A stretch of 35,271 nucleotides of DNA from NCBI GenBank assembly GCA_017882045.1, contig JADGQF010000011.1:1-35271 (forward strand). The letters run 5' to 3'. Within the stretch, counting starts at the first letter, position 1. Each line of letters opens with the position of its first letter. Made by a program: the position numbers and the translations under genes. The notes under the pieces were generated by a model. It searched no databases, was not told where the DNA came from, and was given only the letters and a program-made list of their open reading frames with translations. Shown in pieces: positions 18,752-29,200 of this stretch. The DNA comes from Anaerolineales bacterium. Its GTDB lineage: Bacteria > Chloroflexota > Anaerolineae > CG2-30-64-16.

Positions 18752-19492
18752 CTAGTTGTTGGGCACTTTTCCGAAGCGCCGGTCGCGCTGGCTATAGGTT
18801 TCCAAGGCCTTGGCCAGCTCAGCCTCGTCGAAATCGGGCCAGTAAGCGGGCGTCGCATAGTATTCGGCATAGGCCGCCTGCCAGATCAGAAAGTTGCTCA
18901 AGCGGTATTCCCCGCCCGTGCGAACGACCAGGTCCGGGTCGGGCAGATCACCCGTGTAAAGATAACGCGAGATCATTTCCTCGGTGACCGCTTCCGGCGG
19001 GGCGCCGTCACGCATGATTCGCTGCACGGCATCCACGATCTCCGCGCGGCCGCCGTAGTTGAAGGCTACGTTGAGGGTGATGGCCTTGTTGTCTCGGGTC
19101 AAAGCCACCGCTTCCTGGATCTGGGCCTGCAGGCGAGGATTGATACCTTCCAGGCGACCACTGTGCCGGATGCAGACTCCGTTGGCATGCAGGCTGCGCA
19201 ACTCGCGCTGGATAAATTCGCCGAGTAACGTCATGAGACCCCTGACCTCTTCTAACGGCCGGGACCAGTTTTCAGTCGAGAAAGCGTAAATCGTCAGGAC
19301 CGAGACGCCGAAGTCAGTGGCGGCGGGAAGGACGCGGCGCAGATTATCTGTCCCTGCGCGGTGTCCCGCCGCCCGCGGCAGCCCGCGTGCGCGCGCCCAA
19401 CGCCCGTTGCCGTCCATGATGATGGCCACATGGTTAGGAATGCGCGTCACGCTGGGATAACGTTCCTTGATAGGTATTTTCTGGTCTGGCAT
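18752..19492 (-). CDS. uppS: Undecaprenyl diphosphate synthase
   Basis: cis-Prenyltransferase that extends farnesyl diphosphate with isopentenyl units to the C55 lipid carrier for peptidoglycan and surface polysaccharide, and so supplies the WecA-like enzyme at 25292. Motif MDGNGRWA with D27 (Mg/diphosphate site), [22 protein letters not shown] and the C-terminal [20 protein letters not shown] are all conserved. Length 246 aa is normal. ATG 19492 shares one base with the frr stop (TAATG), so translation is coupled. Confidence 0.96.
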   Translation of the reverse strand: MPDQKIPIKERYPSVTRIPNHVAIIMDGNGRWARARGLPRAAGHRAGTDNLRRVLPAATDFGVSVLTIYAFSTENWSRPLEEVRGLMTLLGEFIQRELRSLHANGVCIRHSGRLEGINPRLQAQIQEAVALTRDNKAITLNVAFNYGGRAEIVDAVQRIMRDGAPPEAVTEEMISRYLYTGDLPDPDLVVRTGGEYRLSNFLIWQAAYAEYYATPAYWPDFDEAELAKALETYSQRDRRFGKVPNN

Positions 19493-20049
19493 TACACTTC
19501 CATGATCTCGGCTTCTTTGGTCTTGCCGATTTCATCCAGTTGTTTGATGTACTTGTCTGTCAGTTCCTGTGTATCGTCGCGCCCCTCGTACATCTCGTCT
19601 TCGCTGATCAGTTTCTCTTTTTCCAGGTCGCGCAGCATGTCAATGGCGTCACGCCGAATATTGCGCACTGCTACCCGGGCTTCTTCCACTCGCCTGGCCA
19701 CCAGCTTAGTCAGATCGCGGCGCCGCTCCTCGGTTAGCTGTGGGATCACGAGGCGAATCACCTGGCCATCATTAGTCGGGGTGAGCCCCAGGTCTGACTT
19801 GAGGATGGACTTCTCGATGATGCCCATCGTACTGCGGTCCCAGGGGCGAATCATCAGCATTCGAGGTTCCGGCACCGTGATGCCGGCCAGTTGGTTCAAC
19901 GGGGTTGGTGCGCCGTAGTAGTCAACGGTCAGTTTCTCGACGAGAGACGGCGAGGCCCGGCCTGTGCGGATAGAGCGCAGGTCGACCTGCAACGAGTCCA
20001 CGGCCTTGTCCATCCGTTCACGGGCGTCCTTGAGCACATCTTTGAGCAT
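19492..20049 (-). CDS. frr: Ribosome recycling factor
   Basis: Splits post-termination ribosomes together with EF-G. The 185-aa protein has the family signature throughout: [21 protein letters not shown] near the N-terminus, [38 protein letters not shown], and the C-terminal helix VRNIRRDA followed by [20 protein letters not shown] strong AAGGAGGG precedes ATG 20049, and the stop of the pyrH remnant lies in that ribosome site. The stop overlaps the uppS start. Confidence 0.97.
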   Translation of the reverse strand: MLKDVLKDARERMDKAVDSLQVDLRSIRTGRASPSLVEKLTVDYYGAPTPLNQLAGITVPEPRMLMIRPWDRSTMGIIEKSILKSDLGLTPTNDGQVIRLVIPQLTEERRRDLTKLVARRVEEARVAVRNIRRDAIDMLRDLEKEKLISEDEMYEGRDDTQELTDKYIKQLDEIGKTKEAEIMEV

Positions 20050-20060
20050 GACAACCCTCC

Positions 20061-20261
20061 TTAATCCCGATAGGTGAGGTGGTCAAACCGTCTGGCACTG
20101 GGGTAAAAGCTGAGGATGGCGATCGAGACCTTGCGTTCGCGGTCGCGCAACCGGCGGATCATGTGGGCAACGTTATCGGTCAGGCCGAGATTGATGCCGG
20201 AATCAGCATCCCCGGCCTGTGTTCCGCCGTCCCGTCTCACCACGATCCGCCGGTAGCGCAC
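20061..20261 (-). pseudogene. pyrH: pyrH (UMP kinase) remnant, internally deleted, 66 codons
   Basis: Lies exactly where pyrH sits in the common rpsB-tsf-pyrH-frr-uppS order. Its first 50 residues align without gaps to UMP kinase: MRYRRIVVRRDGGTQAGD corresponds to the family start like KYKRILLKLSGEALAGD, then GIN, an A and RD at PyrH-like spacing, and KVSIAIL to the strand before GGGN. It then switches to [12 protein letters not shown], which looks like the late PyrH segment (RFDxLTYxE). Some 110-120 residues, including the GGGN loop and the catalytic centre, are missing, as is the C-terminus. The phosphate-loop lysine and serine (KLSGE) are replaced by RRDGG. GTG 20261 has GAGG six bases upstream, 22 bp after tsf, so the ORF is probably still translated. 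It cannot be an active kinase. Confidence 0.72.
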
Positions 20262-20283
20262 CTTACGCCTCGTTATCCGGGCC

Positions 20284-20877
20284 TCAGCCGCCCACTTCCA
20301 GGCGGGTGAAGCGCCGCACGACGATATTTTCGCCCAGCTTGGCGATCGACTGGCTGATCAGGTCCCGAACCTTGACACCCTCGTCCTTGATGAACGACTG
20401 CTCGAGCAGAACGTTCTCCTCATAGAACTTGGCCAGTTTGCCTTCGACGATCTTGTCAACCACCGCGGCCGGTTTATTGGCCGCGGCTGCCTCGGCCTTG
20501 TAGTTCTCGGTTTCGTGCTGGATGACCTCAGGCGGGACGTCCTCGCGGCGTACCCAGCCAGGGCGAGCGGCGACGACTTGCATGGCCAGGTCCTTGGCAA
20601 GGGTCTGAAAATCTGCAGTGCGGGCCACAAAGTCGCTTTCGCAGTCGACCTCGACGAGCGCGGCCACCTTGCTGCCCATGTGGATGTAGCTGCCGATCAT
20701 CCCCTCGTTGGCCTCGCGAGTAGCTTTCTTCGCGGCCGCAGCCAGGCCCTTCTCGCGCAGAAGCGCGGCCGCCTGCTCGGCGTTACCACCCGAGGTTTCC
20801 AATGCCTTGTGGCAATCCAGAACGCCGGCGCCTGTCGCGGCGCGCAGGTCCTTTACCATCGTTGCAGTGATTTCCAC
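20284..20877 (-). CDS. tsf: Elongation factor Ts, short form
   Basis: Nucleotide-exchange factor for EF-Tu. The 197-aa protein starts with the UBA-like module ([20 protein letters not shown], then [21 protein letters not shown]). The core contains [26 protein letters not shown] and [24 protein letters not shown]. It lacks the second core subdomain of the ~280-aa E. coli protein, as in Chloroflexota, Thermus and cyanobacteria. Start GTG 20877 has GAGGAG six bases upstream, overlapping the rpsB stop region (gap 12 bp). Confidence 0.96.
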   Translation of the reverse strand: MEITATMVKDLRAATGAGVLDCHKALETSGGNAEQAAALLREKGLAAAAKKATREANEGMIGSYIHMGSKVAALVEVDCESDFVARTADFQTLAKDLAMQVVAARPGWVRREDVPPEVIQHETENYKAEAAAANKPAAVVDKIVEGKLAKFYEENVLLEQSFIKDEGVKVRDLISQSIAKLGENIVVRRFTRLEVGG

Positions 20878-20889
20878 CAGAAACTCCTC

Positions 20890-21759
20890 TTATGCTTCTT
20901 CGTTTGCGGCGGCTGCTTCGTCCTGGTCAGCGGAAGCCAGGTGGGCCATGATGGAAGGTCCCAGCAGATCGTCTCCCATCGCTTCCTGGCGTGCCTGCTC
21001 TTCTTCCGCTTCTTCATCAGTCTGGACTTCGGGCTTGTTGGCCGCTTCGGCCGCCCGGTCGGCCTCGTCTACTGCACGCAACTGCATGCCCTCGATCACG
21101 GCATCGGCGATCTTCCCGGCCATTAGCTTGATGGCACGGATCGCATCATCGTTCGATGGGATCGGGTAATCGATGGGATCGGGATCGCAGTTCGTATCTA
21201 CCATTGCAACGATAGGAATATTGAGCTTATTGGCTTCAGTAACGGCCAGAGATTCCCGCTGTACGTCCACGATGAACAGAATGTCCGGCAAATGCGTCAT
21301 CGAACGCAAGCCGCCGAGGCGGGTATTCAAGCGCTGCAACTCGTTGGTCAGGATCTGGGCCTCTTTTTTGGGCAGGCGATCCAGTTCGCCGCGCTCTTTG
21401 CGCCGTTCCAGGTCGGCCATGAACTCGACCCGCTGGCGAATAGTGCGGAAATTGGTCAACGTGCCGCCCAGCCAGCGCTCGACGACAAAAGGCATGCCGC
21501 AGCGGTCTGCCTCGGTGCGGATCGTTTCCTGAGCCTGCTTCTTAGTGCCGACAAGCAGAACTAACCCGCCATTGCGCACGGTGTCGCGCACGATGCCATA
21601 CGCCGTGTTCACCTGCCGCATCGTTTGCTGCAGGTCGATGATGTGAATGCCGTTACGCTCCGTGAAGATGAACGTGCGCATCTTCGGATGCCAGCGGCGC
21701 GTGCGGTGGCCAAAATGAACCCCCGCCTCCAAGAGAGACTTCATCGAAATGACAGACAC
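20890..21759 (-). CDS. rpsB: 30S ribosomal protein S2 with acidic C-terminal tail
   Basis: Small-subunit protein S2. The N-terminus [25 protein letters not shown] and later [36 protein letters not shown] and [17 protein letters not shown] are canonical. After the core, a ~45-residue tail rich in Glu, Asp and Ala (ending [11 protein letters not shown]) extends it to 289 aa. GTG 21759 is chosen over ATG 21744 because family members start with the same VISM residues and a G-rich Shine-Dalgarno precedes it. It heads rpsB-tsf-pyrH remnant-frr-uppS behind its own promoter and a leader of about 108 nt. Confidence 0.97.
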   Translation of the reverse strand: MSVISMKSLLEAGVHFGHRTRRWHPKMRTFIFTERNGIHIIDLQQTMRQVNTAYGIVRDTVRNGGLVLLVGTKKQAQETIRTEADRCGMPFVVERWLGGTLTNFRTIRQRVEFMADLERRKERGELDRLPKKEAQILTNELQRLNTRLGGLRSMTHLPDILFIVDVQRESLAVTEANKLNIPIVAMVDTNCDPDPIDYPIPSNDDAIRAIKLMAGKIADAVIEGMQLRAVDEADRAAEAANKPEVQTDEEAEEEQARQEAMGDDLLGPSIMAHLASADQDEAAAANEEA

Positions 21760-21873
21760 TGTTCCCCCTTCATCCGTTAGGACGTCCGCTTACAGGAACT
21801 GCTGTGGAACCCTGATGGGCACGGCCAGCATGCGCTGCAAGCGTGTGAGATAGGGCACGAGGCCCGAACACTT

Positions 21874-21903
21874 AGTATATCATACGGGGCGGATGCGGAG
21901 CAA
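21874..21903 (-). promoter_or_regulatory. rpsB operon promoter (extended -10)
   Basis: Minus strand -10 TATACT (21879-21874) preceded by TGA (extended -10), with a weak -35 TTGCTC (21903-21898), spacer 18 bp. The start is near 21867, giving a ~108-nt rpsB leader. In other bacteria S2 represses its own leader; no structure was identified with confidence here. Confidence 0.6.
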
Positions 21904-21904
21904 A

Positions 21905-21933
21905 TTGTGAGGATAAAAACAGTATGCTATACT
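21905..21933 (+). promoter_or_regulatory. Promoter of the Trm112-like gene (extended -10)
   Basis: TTGTGA (21905-21910), 17-bp spacer, and TATACT (21928-21933) preceded by TGC. It is back to back with the rpsB promoter; the two -35 elements are adjacent, so polymerase binding should be mutually exclusive. Confidence 0.62.
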
Positions 21934-21971
21934 GATTTACCATCATCGTCACTCTCATCTGGAGGAAAATC

Positions 21972-22217
21972 GTGGTTTCTCAAGAACTGCTCGCGATCCT
22001 TCGCTGTCCGCACTGCGTTTCGGGAGCTACCCGCCATCTAGGGGAGGATCCGGGCCGCTTGCTGCTGGTGCGCGACGTCTGGTTGGTATGCCAGGAGGTG
22101 GACTGCGGGCGCAAGTATCCGATCGTCGACGACATCCCGGTTATGCTCGTCGACACTGGGGACAAGTGGGTGAATACCGCAGTGGGGGATTTGCCCATTC
22201 CGCCGCCGGGCGTGTGA
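21972..22217 (+). CDS. Trm112-like (UPF0434) small zinc protein
   Basis: An 81-aa protein with a zinc-ribbon-like fold: C12-P-H-C15 near the N-terminus, C40-x4-C45, and the family hallmark RKYPIVDDIPVML (48-59). Trm112 proteins activate SAM methyltransferases acting on tRNA, rRNA or release factors in eukaryotes and archaea; bacterial members have no settled role. GTG 21972 follows GGAGGA at 21961-21966. It is transcribed alone and ends at a hairpin shared with the convergent RNase Z gene. Confidence 0.88.
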   Translation: MVSQELLAILRCPHCVSGATRHLGEDPGRLLLVRDVWLVCQEVDCGRKYPIVDDIPVMLVDTGDKWVNTAVGDLPIPPPGV

Positions 22218-22243
22218 GGGCGAGTGAATCGAAACAGGGTCGC

Positions 22244-22278
22244 CTCCAGTCGCCCGGACGCAATTCGAGCGACTGGAG
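22244..22278. terminator. Hairpin between convergent genes, probable bidirectional terminator
   Basis: CTCCAGTCGC (22244-22253) and GCGACTGGAG (22269-22278) are perfect 10-bp arms with a 15-nt loop. It lies between the stop of the Trm112-like gene (22217) and the RNase Z stop (22280). T-runs are poor on both sides (some T on the minus side), so efficiency is uncertain. Confidence 0.5.
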
Positions 22279-22279
22279 C

Positions 22280-23257
22280 TCACGGCTGAGCTGGTGATGA
22301 TTCGTCCTCTCCCCGCTGTCGCACATCCTCGCGTTCGACCGGTTTGTGTTTAACCACCCGGAACAGATCGAAGTCTTTGGCAACCGCCGTATCCGGAAAG
22401 ATTCGCACTGCTTCCTCGAAAATCTGCCTGCCGCTGTAGCGGCGGGAGATATGGTGCAGCACCAGGTACTTGACTCCCGCCTCGCGTGCCAGCCAGGCAG
22501 CCTGGGATGCCGTCAGGTGACCGAAATCGGCTGCGACCTCTCGTTCCTCGTTGATGTACGTCGACTCGATCGCCAACAGGTCCGCCCCGGCCGCATACGG
22601 CACCAGGTCATCCACGCGACCGGCATCGCCGACGAAAACCAGGCGTGCGCCTTGCACGGCCGGTCCCAATACCTCGTCCGGCTGGATTGTTCGCCCGTCA
22701 GCCAACGAAACCGGCTTGCCGTTCACCAGGTCCCGCCGGATTGGTCCGACCGGCACGCCGAGAGCCTCGGCCTTCTGAGGCAGGAATGGGCGCCTGGCCT
22801 TCTCCTCGAAACTGAAGCCGAAGGACTCGGCGCCGCGGTGGTCGACCGGAAAGACGCTCACCTGGAACAGATCGTCTTCCATGAGAACGCCGGGCGCGAT
22901 TGGATGATAGCTGATGCGCATGCGCGTCTCTCCTGCGCCGAATACGATACGCATCAGATCACGAACGCGCTGCAACGCCCACGCGCCCCCATAGATTTCC
23001 ATATTCTCCATTGTTTCCCAGCGTCCGAACGTGCTCGCCAGGCCGCCCAGGCCGAGAATATGGTCGAGATGCCCGTGCGTCAGAAGGATACGGTCCAGCC
23101 GCTTGAAGCCGATGCCGCTGCGCAAAAGCTGGCGTTGGGTGCCCTCGCCGCAATCGATGAGGAAGCGGTATTCTCGATGAATCAACACCGTAGCCGGCAG
23201 CCCGCGCTGTGCCGAGGGAGCGGAAGCGGAAGTGCCGAGAAAGATCAGTTCGAACAT
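22280..23257 (-). CDS. rnz: Ribonuclease Z (tRNA 3'-processing)
   Basis: Metallo-beta-lactamase-fold endonuclease that trims tRNA 3' ends. It opens with [13 protein letters not shown] and has the zinc motif H61-G-H63-L-D65-H66. PVDHRG, FVGDAG (second-site aspartate), the AIESTY region, [13 protein letters not shown] and LHHIS supply the remaining metal and catalytic residues. Length 325 aa matches the short bacterial form; about 25 C-terminal charged residues are extra. ATG 23257 lies in the 3' end of the cyclophilin gene with a 13-bp overlap and no evident Shine-Dalgarno, so translation is probably coupled. Confidence 0.95.
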   Translation of the reverse strand: MFELIFLGTSASAPSAQRGLPATVLIHREYRFLIDCGEGTQRQLLRSGIGFKRLDRILLTHGHLDHILGLGGLASTFGRWETMENMEIYGGAWALQRVRDLMRIVFGAGETRMRISYHPIAPGVLMEDDLFQVSVFPVDHRGAESFGFSFEEKARRPFLPQKAEALGVPVGPIRRDLVNGKPVSLADGRTIQPDEVLGPAVQGARLVFVGDAGRVDDLVPYAAGADLLAIESTYINEEREVAADFGHLTASQAAWLAREAGVKYLVLHHISRRYSGRQIFEEAVRIFPDTAVAKDFDLFRVVKHKPVEREDVRQRGEDESSPAQP

Positions 23258-23733
23258 GCAGTAATTGTAATCTTGTCGATGTAATCGCCTTGCTCGATGG
23301 CGTTGACCACGTCCTGGCCCTCAATTACCTGCCCGAAGACACTATGCTTGCCGTCCAGGTGTGGGGTAGGCACATGGGTGATGAAGAATTGGCTGCCGTT
23401 GGTGTTGGGGCCGGCGTTTGCCATCGACAGCACGCCGGGCTTGTCATGCTTCAGCGTCGGGCTGAACTCGTCCCTGAACTTATAGCCGAGATCGCCACGG
23501 CCGGTCCCGGTCGGATCGCCGCTCTGGATCATGAAGCTTTTGATGACGCGATGGAAGGTCACGCCATCGTAGAATCCATCTTCGGCCAGGCAGACAAAGT
23601 TATTGACCGTGGACGGGACCTGCTGCGCAAACAGCTTGAGCACAATGTCGCCCTTGTTGGTCTTAATCGCGGCCTGGTACTGCTTTTTTAGGTCGATTTT
23701 GAGATCGAACGGCTTGGAGTAGCGCTTAGGCAT
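23245..23733 (-). CDS. Cyclophilin-type peptidyl-prolyl isomerase, cytosolic
   Basis: Catalyses cis-trans isomerisation of peptidyl-proline bonds. The single domain of 162 aa has no signal peptide. The catalytic arginine R62 is in FHRV (60-63), followed by [19 protein letters not shown], then [16 protein letters not shown] (active-site floor) and [11 protein letters not shown] (H130). ATG 23733 has AAGGA seven bases upstream. It overlaps rnz and lies downstream of a lipoprotein with two domains of the same fold; the 105-bp gap holds the repeat hairpin 23753-23818. Confidence 0.94.
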   Translation of the reverse strand: MPKRYSKPFDLKIDLKKQYQAAIKTNKGDIVLKLFAQQVPSTVNNFVCLAEDGFYDGVTFHRVIKSFMIQSGDPTGTGRGDLGYKFRDEFSPTLKHDKPGVLSMANAGPNTNGSQFFITHVPTPHLDGKHSVFGQVIEGQDVVNAIEQGDYIDKITITACSN

Positions 23734-23752
23734 ACTGCATCCTTTCTAATAG

Positions 23753-23818
23753 GTGATGCGTGATACTTGCGCCACGCTCGGTCAACCTGGCCGATCACGC
23801 TGCACGTATCACGCATCA
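23753..23818. repeat. Heptad-periodic intergenic hairpin between cyclophilin genes
   Basis: Two 7-bp units GTGATGC and GTGATAC (23753-23766) are followed by TTGCGCC (23767). The block 23754-23766 is repeated as an exact inverted copy at 23806-23818 (13 bp), and part of the intervening 39 nt can pair as well (TCGG/CCGA). No coding role or T-run is evident. It matches the pattern of the tracts at 1412, 15880 and 30015. Confidence 0.75.
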
Positions 23819-23838
23819 AATCGTAACCGTCGGCTGGA

Positions 23839-25236
23839 CTATTTTTCCGTGATGGTGATGGTCTTCACCACATCGCCCGCGGCCAGCTTGCTCACCACAT
23901 CCTGTCCGCTGGCGACCTTGCCGAAGATGTTCATCGGCGCGGCCAGTTGCGAGACTGCGGTCATGGAGATGAGGAACTGGCTGCTGCTCGCCATAATCTG
24001 CTGCGTGGCATTGTCCGTCACCGGGTAGTAGGCGATAGTACCGGTAATGACCTGGGCCGCCGCCGCGTTCTTGTCGAGGGGTAGCTTGTAGCCCGCGTCA
24101 CTGTCCGGCTGACTCTGAGGCGAGCCCAGGATCACTGCCGAGCCCGGCTCGACGTATGCGACGGGCAGGCCATCATAGAATCCCAGGTTGGCCAGCAGGA
24201 CGAAGTTGTTGACGCTGGCAGTGGCATTGGCCGCGTCCAGATCGAGCACGATGTCACCCTTATCAGTACTGATGGTCGCCTGGTAGGTCTTTTTAGGGTC
24301 GACGACCGTGGCTGTCGGTGGCATGTTATAAATCTTGCCGCGCTTGTCCAACGGCTCTTTGGCCAGGGGCCGGCCGTCGGCCGGAGCCGGGGCATTGGGC
24401 GCAGCGGTGGGGGTGGGCGTGGGCAAGCGCGACACGTCGGCCGTGCTGATATCGATGCGCTGGATCGTGTCGCCCATCGCGATCTTGTCCACCACATCCA
24501 TACCCTGGACCACGTAGCCGAAGGATGTGTAGGCGCCATCCAGGGACGGGGCGTCGGCCAGGGTGATGTAGAACTGGCTGCCGCTGGAGTCGCGCTTCGG
24601 ATTGACCTGGTCGCTGTTGCGTGCCCAGGCGAGCGCACCGCGCGGGTGGTTGTGTTTGATCTCGGCCGGGATCGTGTAACCTGGGCCACCGCTGCCATCG
24701 CCAACTGGATCGCCGCCCTGGACGACGAAGCCCGGCTCGACCCGGTGGAAAGTCAGCCCGTCGTAGAAGCCGTCTTTTGCCAGCGTGACAAAGTTGTTGG
24801 CGCTCAACGGCGTGTCGGGATAGAGCTCGGCGACGATGTTGCCTTTGCTCGTAACGATGGTCGCCAGGTATTTCGTGCCCGTGACGATGGTCATCGGCGC
24901 CGGGCCACTGAAGCGGTCGGCACGCTGGGCCGGCGGGATCTGCGCGATCGGACGGCTGCCATCGGCCGCGGGGGCCGGCGCCGGCGTGCGCTTATCCGGC
25001 GCGATGGTAGGCGCGGCGGTCTGAGCAGCGGTGCCGGGCAGCACCAGCGTCGCCTGAGCAGCCGCCGGGGTGCCCTGTGCCTGAGCGGAAGCGGCCGGCG
25101 TAGACAGGGGCTGAGCAGACGGCGCCGCAGTGGCCGCAGACGGTGGAGTGGTAGGCGCCGCAGCGGGCACACAGGACGCAACTAAGGCGGTGGTGAGCAG
25201 CACGACTGCGAGGATCAGAACAGTTCGCTTTTTCAA
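23839..25236 (-). CDS. Lipoprotein with two cyclophilin domains, the second degenerate
   Basis: Exported lipid-anchored protein of about 465 aa. TTG 25236 is chosen because AAGGAG lies six bases upstream and the result, [12 protein letters not shown] then LVASC, is a textbook lipoprotein signal with acylated C22; the longer frame (to 25278) only adds a charged tail. An Ala/Thr/Pro/Gln linker (about 23-95) follows. Domain 1 (about 115-270) has the catalytic FHRV (R165) and SGSQFYIT. After a Pro-rich spacer, domain 2 (about 315-465) aligns but has VAY where domain 1 has FHR (359-361), and SSSQFLIS. It has therefore lost the catalytic arginine and is probably a binding module. Likely role: extracytoplasmic folding of envelope proteins. 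Confidence 0.93.
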   Translation of the reverse strand: MKKRTVLILAVVLLTTALVASCVPAAAPTTPPSAATAAPSAQPLSTPAASAQAQGTPAAAQATLVLPGTAAQTAAPTIAPDKRTPAPAPAADGSRPIAQIPPAQRADRFSGPAPMTIVTGTKYLATIVTSKGNIVAELYPDTPLSANNFVTLAKDGFYDGLTFHRVEPGFVVQGGDPVGDGSGGPGYTIPAEIKHNHPRGALAWARNSDQVNPKRDSSGSQFYITLADAPSLDGAYTSFGYVVQGMDVVDKIAMGDTIQRIDISTADVSRLPTPTPTAAPNAPAPADGRPLAKEPLDKRGKIYNMPPTATVVDPKKTYQATISTDKGDIVLDLDAANATASVNNFVLLANLGFYDGLPVAYVEPGSAVILGSPQSQPDSDAGYKLPLDKNAAAAQVITGTIAYYPVTDNATQQIMASSSQFLISMTAVSQLAAPMNIFGKVASGQDVVSKLAAGDVVKTITITEK

Positions 25237-25291
25237 CAGAAACTCCTTGGCTTGGTTAGGATTTCGGACTCGAGTCATTGACCGTCAGAAT

Positions 25292-26296
25292 TCAGACAGT
25301 ACGGAATGGCGGTCGTTCCAGACGCCAGATGCCGAACAAAGCGGCGACGACCACCGCGACGCCGGCCCCGTAGCCTTCCGGAATACTGGCCTGGGTCACG
25401 AAGGTGGCGATGATGCCGGCGACTCCGGCGAAAAGGTAGCAGATGAGTACCGCTTCCCGCGGGCTGCCGGTCAGCCGTGCCAGTCGATGGCTCAGGTGAT
25501 CCTTGCCCGGCGTAGTGAGCGGGTTTAGCCGCCGCCGCAGCCGAGAAATGATGACCAATGAGGTGTCGAAGATGGGTACGGCGAGCACGAGCGGGGGCAC
25601 CATCCAGCTGACGAAGGCCGAATTGGTCGGGAAGCGCAGCTTGATAGCCAGGGCTGCCAGGGTAAAGCCCAGAAACAGGCTGCCGGTGTCTCCCATGAAT
25701 ATGCTGGCCGGGTTGAAGTTGTAGAAAAGGAAGCCCAGGCAGGCGCCGACGACGGCGGCCGCGAGGGCACCCACGAAGTATTGCTTGCTCATGGCGGCAA
25801 ATAACAGGAAGAACACCGCCGCGATGCAGGCGATGCCCCCGCTCAGGCCATCCATGTTGTCCAGCAGGTTCATAGCGTTGGTGATCAGCACCACCCAGAT
25901 GAGTGTCGCAGCTATGTTGAGCCACTCCCAGGGCAAGAAGCTGATGCGCAGACCGGTCAGCACGAGGATGCCGGCTGCCAGGAACTGGCCGGCCAGCTTA
26001 ACCCAGGGGCTCAGCCCACGACGGTCATCCCACAGTCCCATGAACGAGCACAGGGTAGCCCCGATGGCGACCCCGGCGACTTGATTGACATAAAATCGGT
26101 CGCCCAACAACACCAGGGCGAGGATGCAGGCCACGTATATAGCCAGGCCTCCCAACAGTGGGGTCGCCACCACGTGCTGCTTGCGCGCATTGGGACGATC
26201 CATAAAGCCGAAGCGGTGTGCCGCCAGCCTTACGATCGGCGTGACCCCACTGGCCAGCAGAAGAGCGCTCAACAGAATAAGAAGGTAAGCTGTCAT
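25292..26296 (-). CDS. WecA/TagO-like polyprenyl-phosphate sugar-1-phosphate transferase
   Basis: Integral membrane enzyme of the MraY/WecA family. It moves a sugar-1-phosphate from a UDP-sugar to undecaprenyl phosphate, starting a surface polysaccharide or teichoic-type chain. About ten helices are visible. Catalytic motifs are D90-D91 (GLWDDRRG), [12 protein letters not shown] (140-151), MGDTGS (about 201-206), and a histidine-rich loop KDHLSHRL. The HLSHRL form fits WecA/TagO rather than MraY. Length 334 aa is normal. Its ATG overlaps the stop of the ligase gene by four bases (ATGA). With the glycosyltransferases and the ligase it makes a complete assembly line. Confidence 0.94.
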   Translation of the reverse strand: MTAYLLILLSALLLASGVTPIVRLAAHRFGFMDRPNARKQHVVATPLLGGLAIYVACILALVLLGDRFYVNQVAGVAIGATLCSFMGLWDDRRGLSPWVKLAGQFLAAGILVLTGLRISFLPWEWLNIAATLIWVVLITNAMNLLDNMDGLSGGIACIAAVFFLLFAAMSKQYFVGALAAAVVGACLGFLFYNFNPASIFMGDTGSLFLGFTLAALAIKLRFPTNSAFVSWMVPPLVLAVPIFDTSLVIISRLRRRLNPLTTPGKDHLSHRLARLTGSPREAVLICYLFAGVAGIIATFVTQASIPEGYGAGVAVVVAALFGIWRLERPPFRTV

Positions 26297-29200
26297 CCGG
26301 AGATCTTCTTCTGTAACTCGTCGATCAATTGTTGAACGGCCGGTTTGTCGGCGTCTGCGGCCGTCTGTAGCGCGGACTTGGCCGCCGACAATGCCTCTTC
26401 CGTGCGCCCCGCATCTCTCAGAACTAACGCCTTGTTGCGGTAGGACATCTCTAGCTGCCCGGTATGCGAGCCGATGCTGCTCTGTAGTTGTTGCTGGCGC
26501 GTTTGTGCGCTTGCGCCCAGCTTATCGTAACCGCCCGCGGCCTGTGCCTGTGCATTGAGAGCGGCCAGTGCATCCTGGTCACTGGCCAGCGCCATTGATT
26601 CCTGGCTGACAATCTTATCGAAGGCTGACACGGCTGTCTGGATGTCTCCCGCCTGCGCCGCGTAGACGCCCAGCGCCCCCAGGACGCTGATATCGTTGGG
26701 TGTCATAAGAGAAGCTTGCTTGTATGCCGCGGCCGCGCCCGGCTTGTCTCCCATTTCAGCCAGCAGATCGCCGAGCAGGGGATAAGTTTGCGCGAATCTC
26801 TTATCGAGGGCCATCGAGCGGTCGAGCGAAGCTTTAGCCCCCTGCAGGTTGCCCATTATGAACTGCACCGAGGACATCTCGTTGAACAACTGAGCGTTTT
26901 GTGGGCTCAGGTCCGTTGCTTCTTTGTAATACTGCAGCGACTGTTGGAGCTTAGTCACGTCCACAGTGTTTGGCTGATCGATAACCAGTTGGCGCAGTTG
27001 CTGATTGCTAAAAGCCTGCGTCGGGTTCTGCGTGTTTGAGAACGCCCAGGCGCGGAACAGGCGAGCCAGGTTTGCCGTGTGATCGGTGTTCAGCGGATTG
27101 AGCCGTTGCGCCGCCGTCAACGCGGCGTAGGTCGCGCGCATCAGATCCTCGCGATTGGCAGACTGGAGGCCCGCGTCGATCGTCTGCTGCAGCTCCTGAA
27201 TGGTGAAACCTGATAGGTTCGCCGGCAGCTTAGCGGCGCCCGGCTGTCCGGAGCTTGCGTACTCAAGCATAGCACGGCCCAGGAAGAGATAGTAGTAGTC
27301 CTCGTTAGGCTCGATCTTGACCGCCTCGTTGTAGAGGACGACGGCGCTCTCCCATTGTCCCCGGCCTTCAAAAGCCAGCCCCGACTTGTAGTAGGTGTCG
27401 GCTTGCACGATTTGGATATTCAGGTCGGCGATCAAGAAGAAAGCCAGCGGAGTCAACGCCAACGCGCCGACCAGGGGCAGGGCAGGCCCGGTGCAGAAGG
27501 TTGCTGTGGGACGCGCCCGGCCATCGGCCAGCCAGACTGCCGCGGCCATGCCGAGCATGACCAGCAGAAGGACCGCATCGAAAAGCACGATGTTGCTTGC
27601 CTGACGCCGGAAAATATCGAGACCCTGGACCCCGTTATACTGCAAGCGGCCGGCCTGGATCAGACCGTAGACCAAGAAAGTGCCGAGGGCGACGCCCGTA
27701 CAGATAACGGCATTGCGGGCCCACTCATAGCTCCGGTTCGCCGGCTGCATGCGATATGTTTCGGCCAATGCTGCCATGATGCCGATCAACCAGGTGAATA
27801 ACACGAGGATTGCCAACATCGGCGCCGCGACGACCGTGCCGGTAGCTTCAATCAGGCGTGTGGTGAAAGCGGCCCACAGCATCGCCAGCGGATTTGCGGC
27901 CCCGGTCTGGTTTATCAGGTAGTCCCAGACCAGTACCAGAGTGATCAGCATGATGATACCGGCGTACGGGAGTATGGCGTACGGCGTCGCGTTGCGAGCC
28001 GCCGGTTGCACCGTGCGCGGCCGCGCTTTCGAAGAGATGCGAGCAGGAGGCGTGTCCCGGCGGGCCAGAGACGGGTCTTTGGCGGACGTCTTAGCCCTGT
28101 TGCCGGCGCCTGCTGCACCTTTAGATGCGACGACAGCCGCTGCGGCGACGCGAGCGGGTTGGCCGGCCGGAGACCGGAACGCCGCTGCGACCGTGGCGGC
28201 TGTTTCGGTCTTGTCCAGCCAGCCCAGCCCGGTTACGACGAGCACGGCCGACAGGATCCAGAAGTGAGTCAGGGTCGCGGCGATGGCTATTCCGAAGTGG
28301 ATCTCGGTAAAATGCGCTACGATGGCGGCAAAAAGGGCCAGGATGATGAGTTGTTGTTCGGCGCTGAGCCGGACAGGGATATGCGCGACGGCCCCCTGGC
28401 CGTCGTGCCCGTTCTCGGCTGCCGGCGCATCTACGCCCGCTTCATCGGCCGGCGGTGCGGAAAGCAGATCGACCGTGACGTACAGGATGAAACCGACGAT
28501 GAGCCCTGCTGGAAGGCCGATGCCGGCCAGGCGCAGGCTGTGGTCGGCAAGGGCCGGCGCCAGGACGCCCAAGACGCCGCCCGCGACCAACATCGCAATG
28601 AAGAGATTTCGGCGCGCTCGGCTCCTGATGAGCCCTAACCAGCGCAACGAGTAGAAGAAGATGCTTCCGTATAGGAGCAGTTGAGCAGCGAATCCAATGG
28701 CTCCCGTCCGTACCAACGTGTCGAAGGTCTCATTGTGCGAACGGTCCGGGGAAGCATTACGGGCTTCGTAGTGCGCGAGGTCCGGCGGGTAAAAGCGGTT
28801 GTAGGCGACCCACATTGACTCCGGGCCGTAACCCACGAGCGGACGGATTGCGTTGAGCTTGTCCGGGGCGCCGTCCGGCGCCGCGATCGGCGGATGGGGC
28901 TCTAACATCATGTCGACCACGCCCTGCCAGATCAGCACACGCACTGCGTTGGTGCCATCCGTAGTGCTGAAGAGGGTGCCTAACCGCCCCACGTACCGCA
29001 CTTGACGCAGGCTCTTGAGGGGGGTGTTCGGTAGGTTGAACACCACCAGGAAGGCGACGCCGGCGATGGTGAGGCCAATGACCGTTGCCCAAACCGGACG
29101 CACGGCGCGTGACAGCCATGCAGTCACGCGCGAGCGGCCTTCCGACCAGCGTGAAAGCAGCAGGATGCCAAGCATGCCGAACACGTAAAGGCCAACCGCG

